This document shows, piece after piece, positions 1 through 8,817 of a stretch of 64,000 nt of DNA. Both the position numbers and the translations under genes were made by a program. Under the pieces are notes generated by a model, which saw only the letters and a program-made list of their open reading frames with translations, was not told the origin of the DNA and made no database searches. The stretch lies in NCBI GenBank assembly GCA_016124585.1, contig WGNL01000010.1, forward strand, positions 248,001 through 312,000, read 5' to 3'. Each line of letters starts with the position of its first letter. The stretch's first letter is position 1. Source of the stretch: Bacteroidota bacterium. Its GTDB lineage: Bacteria; Bacteroidota; Bacteroidia; Chitinophagales; Saprospiraceae.

Positions 1-122
1 TCGAAAATTTGAACCTCATCGGGTGTGAGGATTCTCTTCAAAATATGCGCCCCAAAAGCGCCAAGAACAACGGCAAATAAGCCAGATAGCGTGCCAATTA
101 GGAGAAATCTTCTGGTAATCAT
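1..122 (-). CDS. DUF423 family small membrane protein (partial, N-terminus only)
   Basis: Read on the minus strand from an ATG at 120-122, the 40 visible codons begin MITRRFLLIG and run into a hydrophobic helix with GAFGAH at residues 21-26. A first transmembrane helix ending in GAxGAH is the hallmark of the DUF423 (YgdD-like) family, usually about 125 aa with four membrane helices. Its biochemical role is unknown. The rest lies beyond the window edge. A TACATTTG element at 165-172 on the same strand fits its promoter, and it is divergent from the trypsin-like protease gene. Family call is from the motif only. Confidence 0.75.
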   Translation of the reverse strand, partial: MITRRFLLIGTLSGLFAVVLGAFGAHILKRILTPDEVQIF

Positions 123-164
123 TGGGTGGGTATTTTGTATTTAAGTTTTTTGATGAAAATTGGG

Positions 165-172
165 CAAATGTA
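165..172 (-). promoter_or_regulatory. candidate -7 promoter element (TACATTTG) for the DUF423 gene
   Basis: TACATTTG on the minus strand matches the Bacteroidota -7 consensus TAnnTTTG and sits 42 nt upstream of the DUF423 start. I see no -33 TTG at the usual 18-20 nt spacing, so this rests on one element. Confidence 0.4.
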
Positions 173-276
173 ATGTTTTTGACAAATGGCGAATGCCGTT
201 CGCCCGACGAAAATTCGATCATCATCAGTTTGTCTGGTTATCCTCTAATTTCAGGTGAAAATCCCCTGTCTTCTGC

Positions 277-284
277 TACATTTG
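277..284 (+). promoter_or_regulatory. candidate -7 promoter element (TACATTTG) for the trypsin-like protease
   Basis: TACATTTG matches TAnnTTTG. Transcription would begin near 290, just upstream of the ATG at 308, which argues against using the far upstream start codons in the same frame. No convincing -33 TTG is present. Confidence 0.45.
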
Positions 285-307
285 CCCACCTAATCCGCAA
301 TTTTTAC

Positions 308-1393
308 ATGCGAGACGTCATCGAGCAATTCCGCAACAATGTTATCCAAATAGCCACGCCGTACAGCACTGGCACGGGTTTTCTGTTGCAGGATTTTGGT
401 GTTATCGTCACCAACGACCATGTGGTGCAGGGCAATCAAGAGGTGGTGGTGGATGGAGCTAAACTGCCCCGACAGATAGCCAAGGTGACCTTCAGCGACC
501 CTCGATATGACCTTGCTTTCATTGTGGCGCCGCCATGTCCTGAAGCTCCCAAAGCTACTTTAGCCACCAACAAAAACGTAGCGGTCGGAGATGTGATAGT
601 GGCGATCGGGCACCCTTTTGGACTTAAATTTTCGGCGACACAGGGCATTGTTTCCAGCACGGAATATTTGCAGGACGACCTCCTGTACATCCAGCATGAT
701 GCGGCTCTGAACCCAGGCAACAGCGGTGGCCCGCTTGTCAACGAGCAAGGTGAAATTGTGGGAGTGAACACTTTCATCGTGAACGGTGGCGAAAGCATGG
801 GGTTCTCACTCCCAGTGCGTTACCTTGCGGAGTCGTTGTCTTTGTTCAAGCAAGGTGGTGGGCAAGTAGGGGCTAGATGCCAGAACTGTAAACAAGTGGT
901 TTTCCAAAAAGACAAATCGGATGGGTATTGTCCAAATTGCGGAGCACCGATAGCACTGCCAAGCGAGGCCGAAGTGTACGAACCAGCTGGCATTGCCCGC
1001 ACTATTGAAGAGATTTTGGAAAAATGTGGGCACAACCGGGTGCTAGCTCGCCGTGGAGCAAATGTCTGGGAAGTTCGGAACGGGAGTGCCAGCATTGTGA
1101 TAAGTTACTACGAACCAAACGGCCTCATCGCTGGTGATGCCATCCTCTGCGATTTGCCTTCGACCAATATCCAGCCTGTGTATGAGTATTTGCTTCGTCA
1201 AAACCATGAACTGGAGGCGTTGAGTCTCAGTGTGCGGGGACAAGAGATTGTGCTTTCACTTGTGATTTATGACCGCTACCTGACCCTTGAAACTGGCATG
1301 AAGCGCTTTCGGAACCTCTTCGAAAAAGCTGATTATTACGACAATGTGCTGGTCGATCAATTCGGGGCAGGTTGGAAGGAAAATGGAGATTGA
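308..1393 (+). CDS. trypsin-like (HtrA-type) serine protease with zinc ribbon and C-terminal CesT/YbjN-like domain
   Basis: A 361-aa protein. The chymotrypsin-fold triad is visible as H38 (TNDHVV), D68 (RYDLAF) and S139 (GNSGGP). No PDZ domain follows. Instead there is a four-cysteine zinc ribbon (C191, C194, C208, C211) and then a roughly 120-residue alpha/beta domain that resembles YbjN/CesT-type chaperone folds. No signal peptide is present, so it is probably cytoplasmic. The frame is open upstream to 122, but the ATG at 308 is preferred because the protease domain begins directly after it and a -7 element lies at 277-284. The N-terminal domain call is firm. The C-terminal domain assignment is a weak resemblance only. 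Confidence 0.85.
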   Translation: MRDVIEQFRNNVIQIATPYSTGTGFLLQDFGVIVTNDHVVQGNQEVVVDGAKLPRQIAKVTFSDPRYDLAFIVAPPCPEAPKATLATNKNVAVGDVIVAIGHPFGLKFSATQGIVSSTEYLQDDLLYIQHDAALNPGNSGGPLVNEQGEIVGVNTFIVNGGESMGFSLPVRYLAESLSLFKQGGGQVGARCQNCKQVVFQKDKSDGYCPNCGAPIALPSEAEVYEPAGIARTIEEILEKCGHNRVLARRGANVWEVRNGSASIVISYYEPNGLIAGDAILCDLPSTNIQPVYEYLLRQNHELEALSLSVRGQEIVLSLVIYDRYLTLETGMKRFRNLFEKADYYDNVLVDQFGAGWKENGD

Positions 1394-1434
1394 GAAATTG
1401 TCAACTGTGCTCCCACTAACAAAAACTTGCAACT

Positions 1435-1932
1435 ATGGAAAATCAAACAACTGCCACCCTCCGCCCTGCAACCATCGAAGATGTACCGCTCATACTCCAG
1501 TTCATTCGGGAATTGGCAGAATATGAACGGATGCTGGATGATGTGGTGGCGACGGAAGACATGCTCCGTGAAACGCTGTTTGGCCAGCGACCAGCAGCTG
1601 AGGTGGTAATATGTCAGGAAGGTGAAATCCCGGCTGGGTTTGCGCTGTTTTTTCATAACTACTCCACTTTTAAGGGCAGGCCAGGCATTTACCTCGAAGA
1701 CCTTTACGTTCGCCCAAGGTTTCGTGGTCGAGGCTATGGTAAAATGTTGCTGGCCAACCTTGCCAAATTAGCCGTTGAACGCAACTGCGCCCGTCTTGAA
1801 TGGGCTGTGCTCAATTGGAACACCCCTTCCATCAATTTTTACAAAAGCCTCGGTGCCCTGCCGATGGACGAATGGACAGTGTACCGACTGACAGGTGATG
1901 CCCTTGAAAAATTGGGTCAGTTTGGTCGGTGA
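1435..1932 (+). CDS. GNAT N-acetyltransferase, SSAT (spermidine/diamine acetyltransferase)-like
   Basis: A 165-aa single GNAT domain. The acetyl-CoA binding segment RPRFRGRGYGKMLL sits near residues 92-105. The segments NYSTFKGRPGIYLEDLYV and EWAVLNWNTPSINFYKSLGA are characteristic of the SSAT/thialysine acetyltransferase branch, which acetylates polyamines or lysine analogues with acetyl-CoA. The exact amine substrate cannot be told. It lies 41 nt after the protease gene and ends 7 bp from the convergent lipoprotein gene. It is cytoplasmic, with no signal peptide. Confidence 0.85.
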   Translation: MENQTTATLRPATIEDVPLILQFIRELAEYERMLDDVVATEDMLRETLFGQRPAAEVVICQEGEIPAGFALFFHNYSTFKGRPGIYLEDLYVRPRFRGRGYGKMLLANLAKLAVERNCARLEWAVLNWNTPSINFYKSLGALPMDEWTVYRLTGDALEKLGQFGR

Positions 1933-1939
1933 CCAATGG

Positions 1940-2671
1940 TCAATAGTCAAATTTGATGGTGTACAAGGATTCCTTCATGCCCTTCTTAGCGAGGTCAATT
2001 GAAATGGAGAGCGGGGAATCATGCTGGGTACGCTTGAGTAGGCCTGCCATGTTGAGGACGTCCTGTCCACCAGAGTTTTTTTCAAATGAAAAGCCCCGAA
2101 ACTCAAAGCCCTTTGGCTTGCCCAAATCAGCGTCCAAACTGGTACAATAGTTTTGAAGGCTTGAAACCGATGATTCGCTCATCACCGACGGCTCGAACAT
2201 GCCAAAAAGTCCTTGATAATCCCCTGTTATCAATTTGTTTGCAACCTCTTCAAATGTCGGGTAGCGAGCCTGCACTTCTTCCAATTGTTGTATGGTGAAA
2301 GGAATCACCGACTCGGTAGAATCTTCCAATTGCGCTTTCACGGATACCATATCATAGGGCGGGTTGTCGCTTCCCCTGTTTTTATAAAAAAACCAAGCGG
2401 CACGGGAGGCATGCAGCTTAACCAGGTCAGGTTCATTGTGGAAAAAAGCGCTGTGGGAAATGCTCAACTCCAAGGTTTTGCCATCAGGAGCAAGTACGCC
2501 GGATGCTTGTCCGCTGAGTGCTGTTCCGGCAAGTAGTACCGCTTCTTGTTCGGCAGTAGTTAACGAATTGCCCGCTCTGGGAGTGCTTTTACTGCTGGTT
2601 GTAGAACTGTTTTGTTGGCAACCGAACAAGGCGGCAATGAAAATCAGTAGCATCATATTTTTCATGGACAT
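1940..2671 (-). CDS. lipoprotein of unknown function
   Basis: A 243-aa protein with a hydrophobic N-terminus and a lipobox ending in Cys18 (IAALFGC), followed by a Ser/Thr-rich linker, so it is predicted to be lipidated and membrane anchored. The remainder is a mixed alpha/beta domain I do not recognise; residues 95-220 contain regular amphipathic helices. A second Met (residue 3, at 2665) is an equally good start. It is divergent from the giant T9SS gene at 2835 and convergent with the acetyltransferase. Confidence 0.65.
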   Translation of the reverse strand: MSMKNMMLLIFIAALFGCQQNSSTTSSKSTPRAGNSLTTAEQEAVLLAGTALSGQASGVLAPDGKTLELSISHSAFFHNEPDLVKLHASRAAWFFYKNRGSDNPPYDMVSVKAQLEDSTESVIPFTIQQLEEVQARYPTFEEVANKLITGDYQGLFGMFEPSVMSESSVSSLQNYCTSLDADLGKPKGFEFRGFSFEKNSGGQDVLNMAGLLKRTQHDSPLSISIDLAKKGMKESLYTIKFDY

Positions 2672-2834
2672 TCATTTTTATGGTGCGAAAATATTGGTCT
2701 CAATTTGCCCGCAAGATTACAAATTGACATGGTAACTTCTTTAAAATCAATGAAATTCACTTACCTTTCCGACCACAAACCACTGGACAAGCCCTTCTGC
2801 AGTTCACCTTTTTTCATCAACCAATTTATAGAAT

Positions 2835-5800
2835 ATGAGAGCAACCGTTACCTGCCTACTGGCCTTCTTCGCAATGGCTATAAGTCCGCTTTTTTCCCAA
2901 ACAACTGTTCAGGATGTCGTAGTAAAAGTCACAGCAACGGTGGATGTCGCTACGCCCAAAGTGACAATAAACTTTGAAAACCCTGCTCCGTCCGAACTTT
3001 TTGTCTTCAGAAGGGAAAAAGGTTCGACCGATTGGTACCTGCTTTTACAGCAAAGCCCCAGTTCGGTGACCAATTTTGTGGACAACCTAGTGAGCCTTGG
3101 TCAAACCTACGAATATGGCGTACAGCGCCAGATAGGAGGAGTTTACGCTTTTGGCTATGTGACGGTTCCTCTGGAAGCCCCCGTCGTTGACCAACGTGGC
3201 ATCATGTCCGTTTTCGTGGAAGAAGCATTGGAGACACCACTTGCCACAGAACTTGAGCGACTCCGCCTCGACCTGATAGGTGACGGCTGGCAGTTGCGTT
3301 GGCACTCCGTGCCTACCACAGCAACCGTTGAAACTGTCAAGTCCCAGATTGTCGATGATTACACCAATGATGGCATCAACTCGGTGTTTTTATTCGGTGA
3401 AATACCGGTGCCCTATTCTGGAAATACCAATTGGGACGGGCATCCAGACCACCAAGGAGCTTGGCCTGCTGACTCCTACTACAGCGACATCGACAGTGAT
3501 TTCTGGTCGGATGAAGTGGTCAATACAGCCAACAATGGTACGCAGCCAAGTCGCCCAGAAACGGTGAACGTGCCAGGCGATGGCAAATTTGACAACAGTT
3601 TTATTCCTACCACCTCGGAGCTTCAGGTTGGGCGGGTGGATTTCTCCAACCTCTCTGAAGCCACTTTTGGCACTACTCAGTTAGAGCTCTACCGCCGCTA
3701 CCTCGACAAGAACCACAACTGGCGCTCTAAACAGTACACAGTGGACAACAAGGTTTTGGTGGATGATAATTTTGGCTATTTCAGTGGCGAAGCTTTTGCC
3801 GAAAACGGCTACCGAAATGGCTACCCACTTGTGGGGGAAAGCAACGTGGCAGCGGGTAATTTTTTTGAAGATACCAACGACAATAGCTTCCTGTTTGCCT
3901 ATGGAACCGGGCCAGGTTCCTACACCAGTGCAGGTGGCGTTGGCACCAGTGCCCAGTTTGCCAGCGACACTGTCAATGTCGTATTCATGGAACTTTTTGG
4001 CAGTTACCACGGTGATTGGGATTCTTCGCCTAATCCCTTGATGATGAGCGCTTTGGCTTCTAAAGGTGGTGTGCTGAACTGTAGTTGGGCGGGCAGGCCG
4101 CATTGGTTTATCCACCATTTAGGAGCTGGGGAAACCATCGGGTATTGTGCGCTGGAAACCCAAAATGCCTGCGACAATCTTGGGTATTTTGACAGTTTTG
4201 GGGCATGTGGAGCACATGTGAGCCTGCTGGGAGACCCCAGCGTTCGGGCGCAAATTGTCGCACCAGTGAGCAATTTGGTGGCCACACCTTATTGCGACAA
4301 AATCGAAATCACCTGGGCGGCTTCTCCGCAACCCAACGTGATTGGCTACCATGTTTACCGTTCCGCTTCACTCAATGGCTATTATGACCGCTTGACTGGA
4401 GCTGAGGTGACTGGTCTAAGTTTCACAGATGATGCTCCATTGACTGGTGACAATTTTTACCTAGTAAAAGCTCTGGTCCGAGAAGAAACACCGAGCGGCA
4501 TTTTCTTCAACACCAGTACTGGTGTGTCGGTCGGCCACAATTTCGTGCCGGGGGCACCACCGACTATCAACGTGCCAGCGATGGTCACTTTGAACTGCGC
4601 AAACCCCAGTTATCTATTGGATCCGTGCGGCCCAGGGGTTGACTGTGTCATTAAGGGTACTGGTGGGGTGATGAACCCAGCGCCATATACCGTCACAAGC
4701 CCCGGCAACTATGTGGTTGTGGCCATTGACATTTCCTCTGGCTGCTCCGCAACAGCTACACTCAGTGTGACTTTGGACAATTTAACCCCAGTGCCAACGA
4801 CTGGTTATACTGACTATAACTGTGAACAACAAACTGCGCAACTTATCGGTAATGCTGCACCAAGTAGTGTGGACTACTCTTGGAGTGGGCCTGCGGGCTT
4901 TAGCTCTGCAGAACAAAATCCAATAGTACCTGCATCGGGTGTTTATATTCTAACTGTTTCAGCTTCAAATGGTTGTACTGCCACCAGCAGCGTCACGGTG
5001 CCACCTTTCGTTGCACCTGGGGTAGCAGCAACGGGAGGTGATATTAGCTGTTCTGTTACTTCAGTACAATTGATGGGGGATTCTAACACCCCAGGGGTGA
5101 CCTATTTTTGGATGGGGCCGAACGGATTTCAGTCAAATGAGCAAAACCCAGTGGTGTCGCTCATTGGTGACTATACGCTCATTGTCACTGCTTCTAATGG
5201 CTGTACTGCCACGGCAACGACCAGTGTCGGGCAAATGGGTGATTTGCCGCAGGCATCGGCCTCTGCTTCTGGAATGCTCAACTGCATCACGTCCGAGGTC
5301 ACCTTGATGGCCAATCCCGACATGTCCGGTTATAGTTTTGCATGGACGGGGCCAAATGGATTTAGTTCAACTGAAGAGAATCCGTTGGTGACTGTTGCAG
5401 GTACCTATAATCTTTTAGTGACCAACACTGGAACAGGCTGTTCATCCATGACCAGCGTCAACCTCATCGACGCTTTTGAACCACCACTCGCAGATCCAAT
5501 GGCTCAGGGTATTTTGTCTTGCATCGTGACCAGTGTAACACTTGTCGCCAACCCCGCTGAATCTGATTATAGTTTTGCTTGGGAAGGTCCCAACGGCTTT
5601 GCGTCATCCGCTGAAAATCCTGTTGTTTTAGAGCCAGGCACTTATTCCGTTTCGATAACCAGTGGCACTACTGGTTGTGTATCAAACTATTCGGTAGAGG
5701 TATTGGAATTGGTGGCTCCGACCTTCAATTTTGATATCCCAACTTTAGAAGTTAACTGCTCTACAACAGAGCCTGTCCTTGATTTGTCTGCAATTTGCAC

Positions 5801-6866
5801 CTTGCCAGGCCTCACATGTAAATTAAATGGGCAGATCTTCACTGGTCCAGTAGTCATCAATCCAGTTGTTACCAATGTTGTTGAAGTCTTTGACAATGCC
5901 TCTGGTTGCTTGATGGCTTCGGATACCGTTCAAATCAATACTCAAACTGATGTTCCAACGTTAAACGTGGCGGGTGAAACTGACCTGCTATGTGCGGATG
6001 ATTTGGCCACTCTGACGGCAAGTTCAAATACACCTAATACAACCATCGAATGGGATGGACTTGGCAGTAACCCTACGCAGACGGTGCCTCCAGGTACATA
6101 CCTTGTGACAGCTACTGGTACAAATAGCTGTGAAACATCTCAAACGATAGTAGTGACGGCACCGTCAGCCCTGACACTAGATGGTGCTGGCATCATTGAT
6201 TGTGATGGGAACTTCGATCCGGCTTTTGTCGCAGCTGGTGGCACTGCTCCTTATAATTATAGTTATTCTCCACAACCTCCTTTCCCTCCGGGCACCAATT
6301 TTGAAATTACTGTAACTGATTTCAATGGTTGCACAGCCTCTGTCAATGGCACGGTTGATTTACCTGTACCACCTGAATTTGGAATCCTTGGTACCAACGA
6401 AACTGTATTGGGAGCAAATGATGGAATGGCTACCGCCGTTTTTGACAGTGGCGTGCCACCATTTACTTATCTTTGGAGTAATGGGCAGACCACTCAGACC
6501 GTGGAAAACTTGGCGCCAGGAACTTATACATGCACGATTACCGGATCGAACGGTTGCTCCGTAGTTGGTACTGTCATCATTGAACCTGGCGTGAATGCCA
6601 CTACCGACCTCCCCGGTCTGCGCCGCCTTGCCCTTTCACCCAATCCTAGCGATGGAAGGTTCCAACTGACACTTGAGCTGGAAAACCCAATGCCTGTAAA
6701 GGTGGAGCTACTGGAAGTGGTAGGCCGTATTTTGACAACCACAAAACAAGAAAATGTGGTGGAAAAAACTTGGCAATTTGATTTAACTGATTCACCTTCT
6801 GGCGTATATTTTTGTAAAATTGTTGCCGAAGGAAAAGTGGCGGTACTGAAGGTGGTGAGGGAGTAG
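2835..6866 (+). CDS. T9SS-sorted, C25 (gingipain)-peptidase-like multidomain surface protein
   Basis: 1343 aa. A signal peptide ends near SPLFSQ (residue 22). Residues ~120-470 resemble the C25 cysteine peptidase fold: FLFGEIPVPYS, ADSYYSDID, LQVGRVDFS, then LFGSYHGDWD with H392 and VLNCSWAGRP with C416, a plausible His/Cys dyad 24 residues apart. A fibronectin type III domain follows (about 476-570), then an Ig-like segment. Next come four PKD/Ig-like repeats of about 75-80 residues with the recurring signature W-x-GP-x-GF-x-S (about 649-959), further Ig-like regions, and a SprB-like repeat (about 1179-1252). The last ~80 residues are a type A T9SS sorting domain (LSPNPSDGRF ... GVYFCKIV). 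It is probably exported and cell-surface attached. Peptidase activity is inferred, not shown. Confidence 0.8.
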   Translation: MRATVTCLLAFFAMAISPLFSQTTVQDVVVKVTATVDVATPKVTINFENPAPSELFVFRREKGSTDWYLLLQQSPSSVTNFVDNLVSLGQTYEYGVQRQIGGVYAFGYVTVPLEAPVVDQRGIMSVFVEEALETPLATELERLRLDLIGDGWQLRWHSVPTTATVETVKSQIVDDYTNDGINSVFLFGEIPVPYSGNTNWDGHPDHQGAWPADSYYSDIDSDFWSDEVVNTANNGTQPSRPETVNVPGDGKFDNSFIPTTSELQVGRVDFSNLSEATFGTTQLELYRRYLDKNHNWRSKQYTVDNKVLVDDNFGYFSGEAFAENGYRNGYPLVGESNVAAGNFFEDTNDNSFLFAYGTGPGSYTSAGGVGTSAQFASDTVNVVFMELFGSYHGDWDSSPNPLMMSALASKGGVLNCSWAGRPHWFIHHLGAGETIGYCALETQNACDNLGYFDSFGACGAHVSLLGDPSVRAQIVAPVSNLVATPYCDKIEITWAASPQPNVIGYHVYRSASLNGYYDRLTGAEVTGLSFTDDAPLTGDNFYLVKALVREETPSGIFFNTSTGVSVGHNFVPGAPPTINVPAMVTLNCANPSYLLDPCGPGVDCVIKGTGGVMNPAPYTVTSPGNYVVVAIDISSGCSATATLSVTLDNLTPVPTTGYTDYNCEQQTAQLIGNAAPSSVDYSWSGPAGFSSAEQNPIVPASGVYILTVSASNGCTATSSVTVPPFVAPGVAATGGDISCSVTSVQLMGDSNTPGVTYFWMGPNGFQSNEQNPVVSLIGDYTLIVTASNGCTATATTSVGQMGDLPQASASASGMLNCITSEVTLMANPDMSGYSFAWTGPNGFSSTEENPLVTVAGTYNLLVTNTGTGCSSMTSVNLIDAFEPPLADPMAQGILSCIVTSVTLVANPAESDYSFAWEGPNGFASSAENPVVLEPGTYSVSITSGTTGCVSNYSVEVLELVAPTFNFDIPTLEVNCSTTEPVLDLSAICTLPGLTCKLNGQIFTGPVVINPVVTNVVEVFDNASGCLMASDTVQINTQTDVPTLNVAGETDLLCADDLATLTASSNTPNTTIEWDGLGSNPTQTVPPGTYLVTATGTNSCETSQTIVVTAPSALTLDGAGIIDCDGNFDPAFVAAGGTAPYNYSYSPQPPFPPGTNFEITVTDFNGCTASVNGTVDLPVPPEFGILGTNETVLGANDGMATAVFDSGVPPFTYLWSNGQTTQTVENLAPGTYTCTITGSNGCSVVGTVIIEPGVNATTDLPGLRRLALSPNPSDGRFQLTLELENPMPVKVELLEVVGRILTTTKQENVVEKTWQFDLTDSPSGVYFCKIVAEGKVAVLKVVRE

Positions 6867-6872
6867 AGTTTT

Positions 6873-6946
6873 AATTGTTGAATTGCTATATTGTTGATTT
6901 ATTGGGGTTAGTGAATACTATCAAACAATATAGCAATTCAACAATT
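6873..6946. repeat. intergenic inverted repeat with 23-bp perfect arms
   Basis: Arms at 6873-6895 and 6924-6946 are exact reverse complements, separated by a 28-nt loop. The arms are AT-rich and built from the phrase caattcaa/ttgaattg; the phrase is repeated again just after the right arm up to the start codon at 6963. It starts 6 nt after the stop of the upstream gene, so it may end transcription. One of a set of similar hairpins in this window. Confidence 0.85.
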
Positions 6947-6962
6947 CAACAATTCAAAAAGG

Positions 6963-8444
6963 ATGATTCGAAAACTGGTACAAGAAGGAAAGCTTGAAGA
7001 GGCCATTGATGAATTAGTCAAGCTGCATGAATCTATGGGGGCAAACGGGAATACCTTGGCACTGCTACGCTCCCGCTTGACTCAGTTGGAGGATAAACGG
7101 CTCAAGAACATTGCCAAGCCAGAAGAGCTGAACATTGAAATGAACCGCATTACCGACTCGTTTTTGTATTTCTACGAAAACATGGAGGAACGGGTGAATT
7201 CGGTGCTTGACCTGAAATACGATGTTAAGGATTTTGACAAACAAGTGCGGCTGAAAATGATGCGGCATTTTGAAATGAAGGAAGTGCTCGGTAGCGGCAC
7301 ATCGGCGGTCATCTATCGGGCGAAAGAGCTTTCGAGTGGCAAAACGGTGGCCGTAAGGGCACTGAAAGACATCAAACCGCTCTCCGATGTATTGTCAAAA
7401 ATTGTTTACCAGATAAAACACCGCAACATTATTGAGGTGCTGAGCAGCTACGAGAGCGACATCCCGTTTTGCCTCGTGCTCGAATACATCAACGGCATTA
7501 CACTCGACAATCTGCTGCAAGTAGGCTACTTCCCTCGGCGGGATACCATTTCCATCATCCGGCAGCTCTGCGATGCGCTGTATTACCTGCAAAACCTTGG
7601 CATTGACCTCAAAAACCTGCGTCCTTCCAAAATCATCATCGACCATGAGCTGAAACCCGTTGTTTCTGTCTTCGAAATCTTCAAAGACATGCGGGGCTTT
7701 AGCCGATTGGACAAAATCAAGGACGACCTGATTTATTCCAGTCCTGAAGAACTGAGCGTGGAGCCGGAGAACATCGATTATGATAAGGTGAACCAGTTTC
7801 TCATGGGGCTGCTGCTTATTGAAATGATCACGGGCGAACCACTTTTCCGGGGCAACTCAGTGGCGGAAGTAATGGCCCACCGTCAACAGTTTTTCACCAA
7901 GCCCGTATATCGCCGCAGCCAACTCAAGGCACTTAATTTGCCCAAAAAACTGCTCACCATCTTAGAGCGGCTACTAGAGGAAGACCCCACCAAGCGCTAC
8001 TCCAGCCTTGTGGAACTGGAAAAAGAGCTCTACCGATTGCCTATCCACGGCGAGCGCTCCACAGAAGTGGTGCACGAGAGTTATATGCGTTGCTGCGCAA
8101 AAAACAGGGACTTCATTGCCAGTTTTTATGGACGGCTATTTCGGGAGCACCCTGAACGGGACTATGTCAAGCGCTTCGGCCAAACCACAGTCAGCAAGCG
8201 AACCCGCAAAAAACTGCGGGTAATGCTGCTCCAACTCATTGACGTGGACAATCCGGATGCACTCGCCAATTTTGCCAATATCAAGCAATACGGTGGCCAT
8301 GCGGGTCTTGAGAAACTGGACTTTTCCAATTTCCTTTATACGCTCAAAGCCGAAATGGAGGAAAATGATTTTTATTGGAAAAGAGACCCCTCAATTGGCA
8401 AGGCTTGGGATGAGGTGATAAAAAGGGCGCTGGAGAAGCTATAA
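6963..8444 (+). CDS. effector-associated domain - pseudokinase - globin-like fusion protein
   Basis: 493 aa with no signal peptide. Residues 1-75 read as an effector-associated domain (EAD11-like: EGKLEEAIDEL, then EELNIEMNRITDSFLYF). Residues ~103-360 follow the Ser/Thr kinase fold, with the glycine loop GSGTSAVIY (110-118), LVLEYINGITL and YSSPEEL intact. Catalytic residues are lost: the beta3 Lys is R132 (VAVR), HRD is replaced by L216-K217-N218, and DFG by V236-F237-E238, so it is a predicted pseudokinase. Residues ~366-493 look like a globin (SYMRCCAKNRDFIASFYGRL then FREHPE, ending GKAWDEVI), with H446 a candidate haem-proximal His. EADs mediate partner recruitment in bacterial conflict and signalling proteins. 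No obvious partner gene is adjacent. The globin call needs a profile search. Confidence 0.75.
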   Translation: MIRKLVQEGKLEEAIDELVKLHESMGANGNTLALLRSRLTQLEDKRLKNIAKPEELNIEMNRITDSFLYFYENMEERVNSVLDLKYDVKDFDKQVRLKMMRHFEMKEVLGSGTSAVIYRAKELSSGKTVAVRALKDIKPLSDVLSKIVYQIKHRNIIEVLSSYESDIPFCLVLEYINGITLDNLLQVGYFPRRDTISIIRQLCDALYYLQNLGIDLKNLRPSKIIIDHELKPVVSVFEIFKDMRGFSRLDKIKDDLIYSSPEELSVEPENIDYDKVNQFLMGLLLIEMITGEPLFRGNSVAEVMAHRQQFFTKPVYRRSQLKALNLPKKLLTILERLLEEDPTKRYSSLVELEKELYRLPIHGERSTEVVHESYMRCCAKNRDFIASFYGRLFREHPERDYVKRFGQTTVSKRTRKKLRVMLLQLIDVDNPDALANFANIKQYGGHAGLEKLDFSNFLYTLKAEMEENDFYWKRDPSIGKAWDEVIKRALEKL

Positions 8445-8817
8445 TTGAAAAAGTAATTCATCAAGACTGCAAAACTAGCTGATACGTTTCCCAAGCTGAG
8501 ACTATATCATGCACTCCAAATTTTTATGAAAAGCTTCCTAATATGAACGCATAAACTATATTTGCCTTCGTCCAAGGAATCAAATGGCATTGTTGGCAAA
8601 GTTCATCTCCCACGAACATAACATAAATTATTCTTCCCTTACTGCCAACAATTTTAGTGCTAAACACCTATAATCGAAGTTCGCTTACCTACATACTAAA
8701 AAGCTGCACATACTGAACACACACACTATAGTTCATGGCTGTTCCACAATGCCAATACGCAGCGTTGTCGCCAGTAGATTAGTAACCATATTTATCACTA
8801 ACATAAACTGAATTAGT
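8445..8817. other. 373-nt intergenic region with a weak promoter candidate
   Basis: No coding frame with family resemblance is visible. TATATTTG at 8557-8564 matches the -7 consensus TAnnTTTG on the plus strand, but no -33 TTG is correctly spaced and the leader to the ATG at 8818 would be about 250 nt. I see no hairpin strong enough to call a terminator and no riboswitch signature. Confidence 0.4.
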
